Of a stretch of 64,000 bases of DNA, positions 26,971 to 36,678 are shown one piece after another. A program made the translations under genes and the position numbers. The notes beneath the pieces are model-generated. The model did no database searches. It saw only the letters and a list, made by a program, of their open reading frames with translations, and was not told the DNA's origin. Source of the DNA: an uncultured Treponema sp. (lineage in GTDB: Bacteria > Spirochaetota > Spirochaetia > Treponematales > Treponemataceae); assembly GCF_945873775.1 (NCBI RefSeq), contig NZ_CAMCEC010000001.1, forward strand, positions 62,001-126,000, read 5' to 3'. The first letter of the stretch is position 1. The number at the start of each line of letters is the position of its first letter.

Positions 26971-29158
26971 TTTGGGATTCTTTTGACTCTTTATCAGCTT
27001 TGTTCGCCTTTGCAAATTCTCCAGCCGCTTCTGCTGCAACAGCCTCATCCGCAGAATGGAGATAGTCGCAGTCAGGATTTATGCAGCTTTTATACGAGCC
27101 GTTTTTCTTGTCGTATTTTTCAACAAGAAACCAGCCGCACTTAGGGCAATAAACGTCAATCGGCTTAAAATGCGAAATAAATGTGCATTCAGGATAATTT
27201 GTGCATCCGTAGAATTCTTTTCCGCGGCCTTTTGTTTTTCTTGCGACAATATGCCCATCACAGCCTTTGCGCGGACATTTTGCAAGCGGAACACTTTTTG
27301 TATTGTGGCACTCAGGAAATCCAGAACAAGCAAGAAAATATCCGAAGCGTCCAAGTTTTTTTACCATTGGCTTTCCGCACTTCTCGCAAATTTCATCAGT
27401 AGGCTCATCAAGAGTTCCTTTTAAGCTTTCCTGATTTTCCATGACTTCTTCAACGCGATTTTTAAACGGTCCAAAGAAATCCGCAATCATATTGTTCCAG
27501 ACAAGCTCATTCTGCTCCACTTTGTCAAGATCATTTTCAACTTCCGAAGTAAACTGCTCATTTATAACATCAGGAAATGATTCAACAAGAATCTTGCAGA
27601 TAATTTTTCCGAGCATCGTGGGAACAAGCTGCTTGTTATTTCGTGTTACATAATAGCGGTCAAGCAAAACTGAAATTATAGGCGCATAAGTTGACGGGCG
27701 GCCGATTCCTTTTTCCTCCAAAGTTTTTACCATTGAAGCGTCAGTGTAGCGGGCCGGTCCTTGAGTAAAATGCTGCTCAGGATAAAATTTTCCGCTTGAA
27801 AGAATTTCACCAATCTTAAGCGAAGGAAGACTTCCCGTTACATCTTCTTTTGAAGAAAGCGTCTTTATAACGTTATAAAAACCTTTGTGGCTTAGCTTGC
27901 TTGCACTCACACGGAACAAAGCGTCTCCAGCCTGAATGTCAACGCTGGTTGTCTTTGATTTTGCATTGTTCATCTGGCTCGAAACAAAACGTTCCCAAAT
28001 AATTGAGTACAAACGAAGTTCTTCACGAGTCAAATATTCCTTTACACTGTCTGGAGTATACTTTACATAAGTCGGACGGATTGCTTCATGAGCATCCTGC
28101 GCGCTTTTTCCAACTGCATATTCAATTTTTTCAGCAGGAAGATCCTCCGGGAAATTTTTTCCAATCCAGTCTCTTACATCGTTTATAGCAGTCTGGCTTA
28201 TGCGGACAGAATCGGTACGCATATAGGTAATAAGTCCAACGCGAGTGCTTCCAATCTGCACACCTTCATAAAGACGCTGGGCAATCTGCATTGTTTTTCT
28301 TGAAGTAAAGCTGAGCCTGTTTGCCGCTGCCTGCTGAAGCTTTGAAGTTGTAAAAGGCGGCTTAGGTCGTACTGTCTTTTCAGTTTCCTTTATATCTAAA
28401 ACTTTACACTCGCTGTTTTGAATTTCCTTTATAATGTCATTAACAGCATTTTCATTTTTCAGTTCAGGCTTTGTTCCTTTGTACTGGACAAGCTGAGCCG
28501 TAAATTTATTTTTTCCCTTTGCAAAATCCACATCAAGAGACCAATATTCTTCAGGAATAAAATCTTCAACTTCTTTTTCACGCTCGCAAATAAGGCGCAA
28601 CGCAACAGACTGAACACGACCGGCGCTAAGTCCATTTTTTACTTTTTTCCAAAGAAGCGGACTCAAATTGTAGCCAACAAGCCTGTCAAGAACACGGCGG
28701 GCTTTTTGCGCATTTACTTTTGCTTCGTCTATTTCACGCGGATTTTTTACAGATTCCTTTATTGCAACTGGAGTAATTTCGTTAAACACAATGCGCTGTA
28801 TAGAAGCATTTGTTTTTTCCTTGAGCGCATTATTCAAATGCCAAGCAATCGCTTCACCTTCGCGGTCATTATCCGATGCAAGCAAAACACCAGAAGAATT
28901 CTTTGCATCTTTTTGCAGTTCCTTTAGAAGCTTTGCGCGCCCGCGGACAGTTATATATTCCGGCTGAAAATTATTGTTTACATCGATTGCGATGCGGCTT
29001 TTAGGCAAATCAATAAGATGTCCCATAGAAGCCTTTACCGTGTAGCCAGTTCCAAGATAATGCTCAATTGTCTTTGCTTTCGCAGGAGACTCAACAATAA
29101 TCAGAGTGTTCTTTTTTGTCTCTTTTTTCGATGTTTTTTTAGCAGTTTTTTCAGCCAT
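26963..29158 (-). CDS. topA: DNA topoisomerase I
   Basis: 731-residue type IA enzyme that relaxes negative supercoils. After a Lys-rich tip comes the Toprim domain (TLIIVESPAKAKTIEHYLG..ASDNDREGEAIAWHL), then the active-site tyrosine in GLITYMRTDSVRIS. Three C-terminal zinc ribbons follow (CEKCGKPM..CSGFPEC, CPRKGCDG..CTNYPEC, CPKCGW..CINPDC), and the tail is Lys/Glu-rich. ATG at 29158 is preceded by AGGTGGA; the frame back to 29257 is rejected. Ten bp after dprA. Confidence 0.97.
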   Translation of the reverse strand: MAEKTAKKTSKKETKKNTLIIVESPAKAKTIEHYLGTGYTVKASMGHLIDLPKSRIAIDVNNNFQPEYITVRGRAKLLKELQKDAKNSSGVLLASDNDREGEAIAWHLNNALKEKTNASIQRIVFNEITPVAIKESVKNPREIDEAKVNAQKARRVLDRLVGYNLSPLLWKKVKNGLSAGRVQSVALRLICEREKEVEDFIPEEYWSLDVDFAKGKNKFTAQLVQYKGTKPELKNENAVNDIIKEIQNSECKVLDIKETEKTVRPKPPFTTSKLQQAAANRLSFTSRKTMQIAQRLYEGVQIGSTRVGLITYMRTDSVRISQTAINDVRDWIGKNFPEDLPAEKIEYAVGKSAQDAHEAIRPTYVKYTPDSVKEYLTREELRLYSIIWERFVSSQMNNAKSKTTSVDIQAGDALFRVSASKLSHKGFYNVIKTLSSKEDVTGSLPSLKIGEILSSGKFYPEQHFTQGPARYTDASMVKTLEEKGIGRPSTYAPIISVLLDRYYVTRNNKQLVPTMLGKIICKILVESFPDVINEQFTSEVENDLDKVEQNELVWNNMIADFFGPFKNRVEEVMENQESLKGTLDEPTDEICEKCGKPMVKKLGRFGYFLACSGFPECHNTKSVPLAKCPRKGCDGHIVARKTKGRGKEFYGCTNYPECTFISHFKPIDVYCPKCGWFLVEKYDKKNGSYKSCINPDCDYLHSADEAVAAEAAGEFAKANKADKESKESQNA

Positions 29159-29168
29159 AATCCACCTG

Positions 29169-30125
29169 TCAGCATGAATCAAAAAATTCAAGCTGTCCTT
29201 TATTTTTACAGACTTTAAATCCCGGAGCATTTTTTCTGACCGCGACAAAATCCGCATAGTTTTCTATAACTGGAGCTCCTTCCTCAATAAATTTTTCAGA
29301 AGTACGGACATTTTTCTTTCCGACGCATCCATTTTTTTCAGCCTCATTGCAGAATCCAGCCGAATGAAAAACAACATCGCGGTTGTAATCAAGGGCAAAA
29401 TCAGCAGTAATAAGAGCGCCACTTCCAGCAGGAGCATGAACAACGACAGTGCATGAAGACAATGCCGCCACAAGCCTGTTCCGCTGAACAAATCTCCAAG
29501 GCTCAGCAGGAATGCCGGGAACATACTCACTTGCAATAAAACCGCCGCTTTTTACAATCTGCTGAGCAAGGCTTCTGTTTCCATACGGAACAACAGTATC
29601 TATTCCGCACGGAAGAATCGCCGCAGTTGACTGCAAAATTCCGCTGGCAAGAGCGCCTTTATGAGCAAAACTGTCAATTCCGTTTGCAAGCCCGGAAATA
29701 ACAGTCTGGCCACAAAAAGCAGCTTCCTTTGCAAAGCCAAAAGCCGCACGCGCAGTTTTTTCGCAAACACGTCTTGTTCCCACAACAGAAACACAAGGCT
29801 TTTTCAAGGCTTCTAAAGTTCCGCGGTAAAAAAATGCGTAAGGCGGATCTGGAATAGTTCTAAGCATGGCAGGAAATTCCGATTCATAATAAAAAACAGA
29901 ATTTATTCCTTTTGATTCTGCAAGGCTAAAACTTTTTTCAGCTAAAGCCCTGCACGCTTTTCCATTCCAAACCGCCCTTCCCAAACTTCTGCCTATAATA
30001 GTAGAAAGCTCTTCTATAGACAGTAACGCAAGATTATCCATGCTGTCAATATTTTTCTTTAAAAGAATTTTTTCTTTGGCAGAAAGGAATGTTATTGATG
30101 AAATTGCAATGTCTAAAATATTCAC
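29169..30125 (-). CDS. dprA: DNA processing protein DprA (Smf)
   Basis: 318 residues. Binds single-stranded DNA and loads RecA during uptake or recombination. An N-terminal helix-hairpin-helix-like region (about 1-65) precedes the Rossmann-like DprA domain: VSVVGTRRV, ISGLANGIDSFAHKGAL, ILPCGIDTVVPYGN, EPWRFVQRNRLVAALS and VVHAPAGSGALITA. There is no C-terminal winged helix, so it is the short form. The start codon is GTG at 30125. No Shine-Dalgarno is seen, but TATATC lies 8 nt upstream, so an internal leaderless promoter is possible. DprA is widespread outside naturally competent species. Confidence 0.93.
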   Translation of the reverse strand: MNILDIAISSITFLSAKEKILLKKNIDSMDNLALLSIEELSTIIGRSLGRAVWNGKACRALAEKSFSLAESKGINSVFYYESEFPAMLRTIPDPPYAFFYRGTLEALKKPCVSVVGTRRVCEKTARAAFGFAKEAAFCGQTVISGLANGIDSFAHKGALASGILQSTAAILPCGIDTVVPYGNRSLAQQIVKSGGFIASEYVPGIPAEPWRFVQRNRLVAALSSCTVVVHAPAGSGALITADFALDYNRDVVFHSAGFCNEAEKNGCVGKKNVRTSEKFIEEGAPVIENYADFVAVRKNAPGFKVCKNKGQLEFFDSC

Positions 30126-30163
30126 AAGAAAAAGATATAAAAATTTGTTATAAAATGCAAATT

Positions 30164-30898
30164 TTATTTATACTGAAGCTCAAGACACTTCTTTTTGTTT
30201 TCCTGCGCAGCCTGAACTTTTTCTGCATTGGGTTTTAGCTCAATAATTTTGTCGTAAAGTTCAATCGCCTTGTCAAACTGATATGTTAGATAATATGCGC
30301 CTGCAAGAGCAAACATTGCATTTGTATCTCTAGTCTGAACAGAAAGGAATTTTTCAAGATAAGGAATCGCCTTGTCGCCCTGCCCGAATTCAAAAACATA
30401 AAGAATTCCAAGTCCGTACAAAACACGGTAATAATTCGGGTCGATTTTCAATGCCTGAAGATAAGAATTTTCAGCAAGACGAAGATAATTCATTTTTTTT
30501 ATTGCGCCGCTAGAAGAAGTTCCATTCGCCTCAAAATCAAGGCTGGCATTAGCCATGTGGCCTGCACAGCTTCCTACGTAATAATAAAGATTCGCGTTGT
30601 CTGGATAATAAGACAGAGCCTTTTGGAAACACTCCAATGCTTTTCCGTACATCTGCTGATCAATATAACGAGTTCCAAGAATTTTATACCAAATTCCAAT
30701 CTGGCCTTCTGTAAGAGCCAAATCCATTGCGCGGGCATCGTATTTTTTTATAGCTTCCTCAAGTTCTTCTTTTGTCGTAGGATTTGAAACGCCCTCTTCA
30801 ATTCGCTGCATCCGTTTTACAGAATTATAAGAAGGAGAACAGGAAATCGCCGCAAAAGAAATCAAAAGCGCAAACGAAATTTTGATAATTTTTTTCAT
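30164..30898 (-). CDS. TPR-repeat lipoprotein
   Basis: 244-residue predicted lipoprotein. The signal sequence ends in the lipobox FAAISC (C20). Four to five tetratricopeptide repeats cover about 65-235, for example YGKALECFQKALSYYPDNANLYYYVG and AENSYLQALKIDPNYYRVLYGLG. It should sit on a membrane facing the periplasm and act as a binding scaffold. Its place between xerD and dprA at the end of the division genes suggests an envelope role (inference). GGAGG precedes the ATG. Confidence 0.85.
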   Translation of the reverse strand: MKKIIKISFALLISFAAISCSPSYNSVKRMQRIEEGVSNPTTKEELEEAIKKYDARAMDLALTEGQIGIWYKILGTRYIDQQMYGKALECFQKALSYYPDNANLYYYVGSCAGHMANASLDFEANGTSSSGAIKKMNYLRLAENSYLQALKIDPNYYRVLYGLGILYVFEFGQGDKAIPYLEKFLSVQTRDTNAMFALAGAYYLTYQFDKAIELYDKIIELKPNAEKVQAAQENKKKCLELQYK

Positions 30899-30915
30899 AC
30901 AAATCCTCCGTTGTT

Positions 30916-31809
30916 TTATTCAGTTTTATGTCCGGGAAAAAAATCCCTGTGGCTTTCTTCAAGCCTTGAATCCTCTATGTGCGTATAAATCTGCGTTGTG
31001 GACAAATCCGAATGTCCCAAAAGCTCCTGCACAGATCTTAAATCCGCCCCGCCCGAAAGCAAATGAGTTGCAAAGGAATGGCGCAAAGTGTGGACTTTAG
31101 CTTCAATTCCAGTTTTCTTTCCCATCAATTTGAAATTTTTCCAAATTCCTTTTCTTGAAATAGGATTTCCTTTAGAATTTACAAAAACTTCGGGAATAAT
31201 TCTACTTCCAACAAATCCGGGACGAATTTCAAAAATCCATTTTTTAAGCCAAAACGCCGCATCCTCGCCAAACGGAACAAGCCGCTCCTTGCTGCCTTTT
31301 CCGCGCACAAGAATCAGATTCTCGTCAAAATGAACATTCGAAATCAAAAGTGAACAAGCCTCGCTTATCCGAAGTCCGCAGCTGTAAATAACTTCATACA
31401 ACGCGCGGTCTCTTATTCCAAGCGGCTTTTCCACATCGATTGAAGCCAAAAGACTGTCAACTTGCTCAACTTCCAAAACTTTTGGCAAAGCTCTTGAAAC
31501 TTTCGGCTTTCCGATTTCATGCGCAAAATTTTCAATCCAAATTTTTTTTCGGACTAAAAACGAACCAAAAATTCTAAGCGCAGACAAATCTTTTGCAAGA
31601 GTAATTTCTTTTCTTCCGGAAGTTTTTCTAAAAGCCGCATAATAAAGCAAAGTCTGAACTGAAACTTTTTCTAGCGGCGTTTCATTTTTTTCCAGATAAT
31701 CAAGAAATTCCTGAACGCAAATCAAATAAGTTTCCGCCGTCAGTTTTCCGTGATTTTCCACAAAAAGAAGATCACTGTAAAATTCCTGAAGCAGAGATTT
31801 TCTTTCCAT
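30916..31809 (-). CDS. xerD: Tyrosine recombinase XerD
   Basis: 297 residues, with SAM-like N-terminal domain and catalytic residues R (SCGLRISEACSL), K (VRGKGSKERLVPFG), HTLRHSFATHLL, LGHSDLSTTQ and Tyr in IYTH. Family assignment is certain. I call it XerD because the other copy has the CodV/XerC neighbourhood, but the two could be exchanged. It begins 3 bp after the ftsZ stop without a Shine-Dalgarno, so it is read by coupling to ftsZ. Confidence 0.88.
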   Translation of the reverse strand: MERKSLLQEFYSDLLFVENHGKLTAETYLICVQEFLDYLEKNETPLEKVSVQTLLYYAAFRKTSGRKEITLAKDLSALRIFGSFLVRKKIWIENFAHEIGKPKVSRALPKVLEVEQVDSLLASIDVEKPLGIRDRALYEVIYSCGLRISEACSLLISNVHFDENLILVRGKGSKERLVPFGEDAAFWLKKWIFEIRPGFVGSRIIPEVFVNSKGNPISRKGIWKNFKLMGKKTGIEAKVHTLRHSFATHLLSGGADLRSVQELLGHSDLSTTQIYTHIEDSRLEESHRDFFPGHKTE

Positions 31810-31812
31810 AAA

Positions 31813-33300
31813 TCAAAGCTGCGTCAAATCTATGGAGCGCGAAAGTCCGTTCAGGCGTTTTCTATAAATTGCCGGCTGATTTATGTCGTTCGGATCAATT
31901 TTTATTCCCGCAGGAAGCTTGTGCCCGGAAAACGGTCTTTTTTCATCTGTAGAATTTTTTTCTTCAGGCTGATTTTCAACAAGAGAGACAGTTTCCCGCT
32001 CGCCAAGAGATTCCGCCGGAGCAAATGAAGTTTCATCATTTTCTTTTGAAGCGGAATTTTCAACTGAAGAATTTTTAAAATCAATAGAACTAAAATGCTC
32101 TGAAGGCTTTGCTGGCTTTGAGTCCGATTCAGTTTTTCCGCCCAAGGCACGGATGAACTCGCCATAGTCAGCAACAGAATCATCCTTTTCGTCTTCTTCC
32201 AAAGGAACAGAAGTTGCAAAATCTTCATTGCCGCTAAAATCGGTTGCAATTACAGTAACGGAAACTTCGTCGTCTTCCATTGCGGAATTTTCTGAAAGTC
32301 CAAAAATTATTTCCGCTTCTTTGCTTGCTGAATGCTTGATTAAATTCACAATATCCTGAGTTTCTTCCAAATCCAAATTTCCATTGCTCGTTATGTTAAT
32401 GAGAATTTTTCTTGCGCCGTCAATCTGGCGGTTTTCAAGCAGAGGATTTGCAATTGCGCCTTCAACAGCTTCGTTGACTCTGTTTTCGCCCTTGCCTTTT
32501 CCAACTCCAAGAATTGAATCGCCTGAACCGTACATTATTTTTCTTACATCGGCAAAATCAAGATTTATGTCTCCAGGCTGAGTAATGAGTTCTGTAATTC
32601 CCTTTACGCCAGCGCACAAAAGTCCGTCCGCAAATTTGAACTGCTCTCTAAAAGTCATGCGGTGGTCAACATTTTCAACGGCTTTAAAAATCAAATCATT
32701 CGGAAGAACAATCAGGCTATCTACATTCTGCCGGAGTTTTTCAAGTCCTTCCATAGCGTTGTCCATGCGGACTTTTCCTTCAAATTCAAAAGGAGTTGTA
32801 ACAACAGCAATCGTAAGAATTCCAGCATTGTGAGAAAGCTCCGCAACAACAGGCGCAGAACCAGTTCCAGTTCCTCCGCCCATTCCGGCAGTTATTATAA
32901 CCATGTTTGCGCCGGAAATAATTCTTGAAATACGCTCAGCATCTTCTTTTGCAGCATTTTCACCGACAGCAGGATTTCCGCCCGCCCCAAGTCCGCCTGT
33001 TATTTTCTGCCCAATTGGAACTCTTAGCTGCGCAGTTGATTTATGCAAAGCCTGCTTATCTGTATTTAAAACAATAAACTGAACACCGGAAACTCCGTCT
33101 TCAATCATGCGCTGAACCGCACTGGATCCGCCGCCGCCACAGCCAATAATTTTTATAACAGTAGGATTTATATCACCAAGCTCATCATCAAAATTCAACG
33201 GCTCGTCATTTGCAACATTTGAAACTGGCTGCAAAACAGAACCATTCAGCGGCGCATTCATTTTTTGAGAAGACGTGTCTTCAACATTTGTAAATTCCAT
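31813..33300 (-). CDS. ftsZ: Cell division protein FtsZ
   Basis: 495-residue tubulin homologue that forms the division ring. An unusual N-terminal extension of about 46 residues precedes the GTPase core (IKIIGCGGGGSSAV, signature GGGTGTGSAP, T7 loop with NLDFADVR). A long acidic, Ser-rich linker of about 120 residues follows. The end has QPAIYRKR, the usual FtsA/SepF-binding peptide, then a further LNGLSRSIDLTQL. Most FtsZ are 350-400 residues, so linker and N-terminal tail account for the extra length. GGAGG precedes the ATG. A 75-bp gap separates it from ftsA. Confidence 0.97.
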   Translation of the reverse strand: MEFTNVEDTSSQKMNAPLNGSVLQPVSNVANDEPLNFDDELGDINPTVIKIIGCGGGGSSAVQRMIEDGVSGVQFIVLNTDKQALHKSTAQLRVPIGQKITGGLGAGGNPAVGENAAKEDAERISRIISGANMVIITAGMGGGTGTGSAPVVAELSHNAGILTIAVVTTPFEFEGKVRMDNAMEGLEKLRQNVDSLIVLPNDLIFKAVENVDHRMTFREQFKFADGLLCAGVKGITELITQPGDINLDFADVRKIMYGSGDSILGVGKGKGENRVNEAVEGAIANPLLENRQIDGARKILINITSNGNLDLEETQDIVNLIKHSASKEAEIIFGLSENSAMEDDEVSVTVIATDFSGNEDFATSVPLEEDEKDDSVADYGEFIRALGGKTESDSKPAKPSEHFSSIDFKNSSVENSASKENDETSFAPAESLGERETVSLVENQPEEKNSTDEKRPFSGHKLPAGIKIDPNDINQPAIYRKRLNGLSRSIDLTQL

Positions 33301-33375
33301 AATTTCCTCCCGACCCGCGCATTCTGTTTCTTAATCCCCATTAAAAGCAGAGCGCATCCAAAAATATTTAATTTA

Positions 33376-34632
33376 TCAGTTTATCTTTTTTAGCAAGTTT
33401 TTAAACCAGCTGGACTTTGAATCCTGCTTTTGCTTTTTTGAAACTTTGCGGGAAACTGCCGCAGAAGAATCATCATTTTTATTCGCAAGAACCAGTCCAA
33501 CAGCAGTTGCAAAATCCGCATTTCTATAAGAATCATCAGTTCCGCCAAAATCCGCGCAGCATCCGATTCTAACAGCCGTAGTTTTCCAAACTTCCTGCGC
33601 AAGAGTTTCAATTCCAGGCATAAGAGCGCCACCGCCAGTAAGAACAATTGTTCCCCTAAGTTCCGTAAGACCAGAGCGTCTGACAACTTCCTTTTTTGCG
33701 GAAACAAGAATTTCTTCAACACGCGCCGTTATAATTTCACTTAAAGCGGCTTTGTTTGTAAGTTCAGGCGGAAGTCCACCAACACCAGGAATTATAACTT
33801 CCTCATTTTCTTCGCCTTCATTAAGCCAGCAAGTGCCGTATTTTATTTTTAATTCTTCAGCTACAGAAAAAGGAACGCCCATTACTTCAGAAATATCATT
33901 TGTAACTCGGTTTCCGCCAGCCGGAATTGAAGTTGTAAAAACCGGAGCGTCTTTGTTCAGAACAATTACATCCGTAGAACCGCCGCCCAAATCAATTAGA
34001 ATAGAACCAAGGTCGCGCTCGTCTTCTCTCAAAGTCGCATAGGCTGCAGCCAAAGTTTTCAGCGTAATTCTTCTAAGCTGATATTCTGCGCGCATTATGC
34101 ATTCATTTATATTCGCATAGGCTGAAGTTGAAACTTTTAAAAGCAAAGTTTTTACTTCAAGGCGCACACCTTTTATTCCAATCGGATTCGCATATTCGCG
34201 TCCGTCAACAAGATATTCCTGCGGAAGAATGTGAAGAAGAATTTCGTTCAGCGGAATTGAAACAGCCTGGGCGCAATCCAATGCACGGCTCTTTGCTTCC
34301 ATTTTGATTTCAACTTCACGGTTGCCGCCTTTAGGATCTGCGCCGACAACGCCAGTAGAAGGAAGACTTGTAACTTGAGAACCGCCAATCGAAGTATAAA
34401 CTTCAACAACTGTTGTTCCTGCGCTGATTTCGGCAGTTTCAATTGTTTCTTTTATTACATTTTTTGTTGCATCAATATTGACGATTATTCCGTTTCTAAC
34501 TCCCTGAGACGGCTTTTTTGAAATTCCTATTATTTCAATTTCGTCATTTGCATTTACTTCTGCAATAACTGTCCTGATCCAGCAAGTGCCAATGTCAAGA
34601 CCAACAATCGTCCGAGCCAAAATATTCCTCAC
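33376..34632 (-). CDS. ftsA: Cell division protein FtsA
   Basis: 418-residue actin-like protein that tethers FtsZ to the membrane. The phosphate loop is VGLDIGTCWIR, with the SHS2 (1C) domain at about 85-165, DLGGGSTDVIVL, and GGGALMPGIETLAQE. It ends in an amphipathic, basic SSWFKNLLKKIN, the membrane-targeting helix. The start is given as the GTG directly after the ftsQ stop. TTG at 34620, with GAGG six nt before it, would give the more typical N-terminus MARTIVGLDIG and may be the real one. Confidence 0.95.
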   Translation of the reverse strand: MRNILARTIVGLDIGTCWIRTVIAEVNANDEIEIIGISKKPSQGVRNGIIVNIDATKNVIKETIETAEISAGTTVVEVYTSIGGSQVTSLPSTGVVGADPKGGNREVEIKMEAKSRALDCAQAVSIPLNEILLHILPQEYLVDGREYANPIGIKGVRLEVKTLLLKVSTSAYANINECIMRAEYQLRRITLKTLAAAYATLREDERDLGSILIDLGGGSTDVIVLNKDAPVFTTSIPAGGNRVTNDISEVMGVPFSVAEELKIKYGTCWLNEGEENEEVIIPGVGGLPPELTNKAALSEIITARVEEILVSAKKEVVRRSGLTELRGTIVLTGGGALMPGIETLAQEVWKTTAVRIGCCADFGGTDDSYRNADFATAVGLVLANKNDDSSAAVSRKVSKKQKQDSKSSWFKNLLKKIN

Positions 34633-35475
34633 TCAACGGCATCTGTATGAAAGCGAATCGTATCGCAAATCAACTTCCACAACATCCGGTTCAATAGAAT
34701 TTACAACGTCAAGAACAACCATCATGTACTTCAGCGCGTCTTCAGTCAAAGAGCGGTCGGTAAGAACTCTAACCTTTGCCTGCGTAGGATAAAGAACAAG
34801 CTCGTAGTTTCCATACTCTTTAGGCACAACCTGAATTTCTGAAATCGCGGCAAAATATTTCTGAGGCAAACTTCTTATCGCTGAAATTTGCTCCATAAGC
34901 ACACGGTACTTTGCCGGAAGCCTCATTCCTTCCTGAAGATTTTCAATAGGAAGCCCTGAAATAAGAGGAATAGAACTGTCCTGCAAAATGGAATCTGACT
35001 GTATGCTGAATAGTACACAATTTTCGTCAATTTGAACAGACTTTGACACGCCATTTACAGAAAGAATAGTTTTTGCAACAGGAGCTCTTTCTTTTACTGA
35101 AATAAAAATTTTATCTGGAAAACGCTTGTCAACGGAAACTCTTTCAATATAAGAAACGTTGCTCAAAATTGAAGCCGCACGGTCTGTGTCAAATCCTGTC
35201 CAAGACGAATTTGAAAGCGGCGCAAGTCGTTCCGCAATATCTTTTCGCGCAAAAGAATCCAAGCCTGAATAAATTATAGCCGGATGTCCAAAGCAAGGAA
35301 GAACAAAAGCATAGATAATTCCTTCAACAAAAAGAAAAAATCCAAGCACAAAAACAACAATTTTGAGAACAATATATTTTTTTTCACTTGTTTTCTGGTC
35401 TGCTTTTTCAGAAGTTTTTACAGCTTCAAAAGAACCAAAAAATTCGTCAAAATCAGAAATCGCCGCATCACTCAT
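34633..35475 (-). CDS. ftsQ: Cell division protein FtsQ/DivIB
   Basis: 280-residue bitopic protein. A cytoplasmic tail of about 45 residues, one membrane helix (IVLKIVVFVLGFFLFVEGIIYAFVL), then the POTRA domain (GLDSFARKDIAERLAPLSNSSWTGFD..RFPDKIFISVKERAPVA) and the beta domain. It organises the septal FtsL/FtsW complex. ATG at 35475 overlaps the ftsW stop by 8 bp; the TTG at 35481 is less likely. No separate FtsB-like gene is seen nearby. Confidence 0.9.
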   Translation of the reverse strand: MSDAAISDFDEFFGSFEAVKTSEKADQKTSEKKYIVLKIVVFVLGFFLFVEGIIYAFVLPCFGHPAIIYSGLDSFARKDIAERLAPLSNSSWTGFDTDRAASILSNVSYIERVSVDKRFPDKIFISVKERAPVAKTILSVNGVSKSVQIDENCVLFSIQSDSILQDSSIPLISGLPIENLQEGMRLPAKYRVLMEQISAIRSLPQKYFAAISEIQVVPKEYGNYELVLYPTQAKVRVLTDRSLTEDALKYMMVVLDVVNSIEPDVVEVDLRYDSLSYRCR

Positions 35476-36676
35476 ATTCAACTACAACTCCCCCGATTGT
35501 TTCAATATTATCAAATTTATTTTTCAAAGTTTGCCCTGATTCTTTATCGGCATCGCAGTGGGAAGCGTTTATAATAAATCCGCACATGCAAAGCGTTATT
35601 ATAAGGGACGAGCCTCCTGAAGAAAAAAAAGGCAAAGGAATTCCAGTTGTAGGAGAAGCTCCGCAGACAACGGCGCAGTTAAAAATCGACTGGCAAAAAA
35701 TGCAAAGCGTGCACCCAAACGAACCGTAAGCCGCAAACCTATCCGGGCAGTTAAGCGCAATCTTAAATCCACGGCAGGCAAAAACTATAAGCAAAATAAA
35801 ATAAGACGTTACGCCAAAAAGTCCCATCATTGTAGCCCAGCCTGCAAATATATAGTCAGTCTGAATTTCTGGAATCGAAGAAATTTTTTCAAGCCCGTCG
35901 CCAATTCCAGTTCCCCAAATTCCTCCTGCGCCAATCGCCCTTTCAGATGCTGAAGTTTGGTAGCCTGCCGTAAGCCTGAATTTTTCAGGAAAAAGATACG
36001 CAAGAATTCTCATTAATCGATATTCTTCCATGGAAACCAAAATCACTGCGGCGGGAATTGCAAGAATAGAAAACGGAATAAGCCATTTTAAAGACGCGCC
36101 AGACAAAATGAACATCGCCACGCCAAGTGCAAAAACAAAAATTCCAGTAGATAAATTTCTCTGGCAAAAAATCACAACAACAAAAAGCAAAAGAGCAACA
36201 ACAGGATAAATAAATTCTCTGGAGCTTTCCTCGTATTCAGAAGAATGGGCATCAAACATGTGCGCCAAGTACATTACAATTGCAAACTTTACAAATTCCG
36301 ACGGCTGAAAAGAAAATAAATGCGGAATCACAATCCATCTTGAAGCGCCTTTTCTTTCGCTTCCAATTCCAGGAAGAAACGCAAGAATGCAAAGAACAAA
36401 AGAAATCACGGCAAACATAAAAACAAATTTTCGAATTCTCTTTACTGGAACAACTGCAAAAAAAATCAATCCGGCAAAACCCACTACAGAAGAAACAATC
36501 TGCCTATTTAAAAAATAATTTTTATTTCCAAAGAACCGCTCGCCAACTCCAGGAGAACAAACGTAAAGTGTAAAAATTCCAAGTCCCCACAAAAGCAAAG
36601 TGCAGACAATAAAAACTGAATCACTTTTTCTATAATTTGACACAGGACGGTCGGGAAAAAATCTGTACTCTCCCAT
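35468..36676 (-). CDS. ftsW: Septal peptidoglycan polymerase FtsW (SEDS)
   Basis: 402-residue SEDS-family glycosyltransferase with about ten membrane helices. FQPSEFVKFAIVMYLA carries the SEDS-conserved acidic region, ERAIGAGGIWGTGIGDG is the long loop, and GIPLPFFSSGGSSLI is the C-terminal signature. It polymerises lipid II at the septum, normally with an FtsI-type transpeptidase, which is not in this cluster. Its position inside the division genes favours FtsW over RodA. ATG at 36676 is preferred; GTG at 36682 overlaps the murF stop and is possible. Confidence 0.95.
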   Translation of the reverse strand: MGEYRFFPDRPVSNYRKSDSVFIVCTLLLWGLGIFTLYVCSPGVGERFFGNKNYFLNRQIVSSVVGFAGLIFFAVVPVKRIRKFVFMFAVISFVLCILAFLPGIGSERKGASRWIVIPHLFSFQPSEFVKFAIVMYLAHMFDAHSSEYEESSREFIYPVVALLLFVVVIFCQRNLSTGIFVFALGVAMFILSGASLKWLIPFSILAIPAAVILVSMEEYRLMRILAYLFPEKFRLTAGYQTSASERAIGAGGIWGTGIGDGLEKISSIPEIQTDYIFAGWATMMGLFGVTSYFILLIVFACRGFKIALNCPDRFAAYGSFGCTLCIFCQSIFNCAVVCGASPTTGIPLPFFSSGGSSLIITLCMCGFIINASHCDADKESGQTLKNKFDNIETIGGVVVEYE

Positions 36677-36678
36677 AA

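Noticed and set aside
28418-28927. 169-codon open frame opposite topA
   Set aside because: Antisense of conserved topoisomerase motifs; Phe-rich composition is a codon artefact.
26047-31809. Two tyrosine recombinases as signs of a mobile element
   Set aside because: Both are chromosomal Xer proteins in conserved housekeeping order; no att-like repeats or phage genes accompany them.
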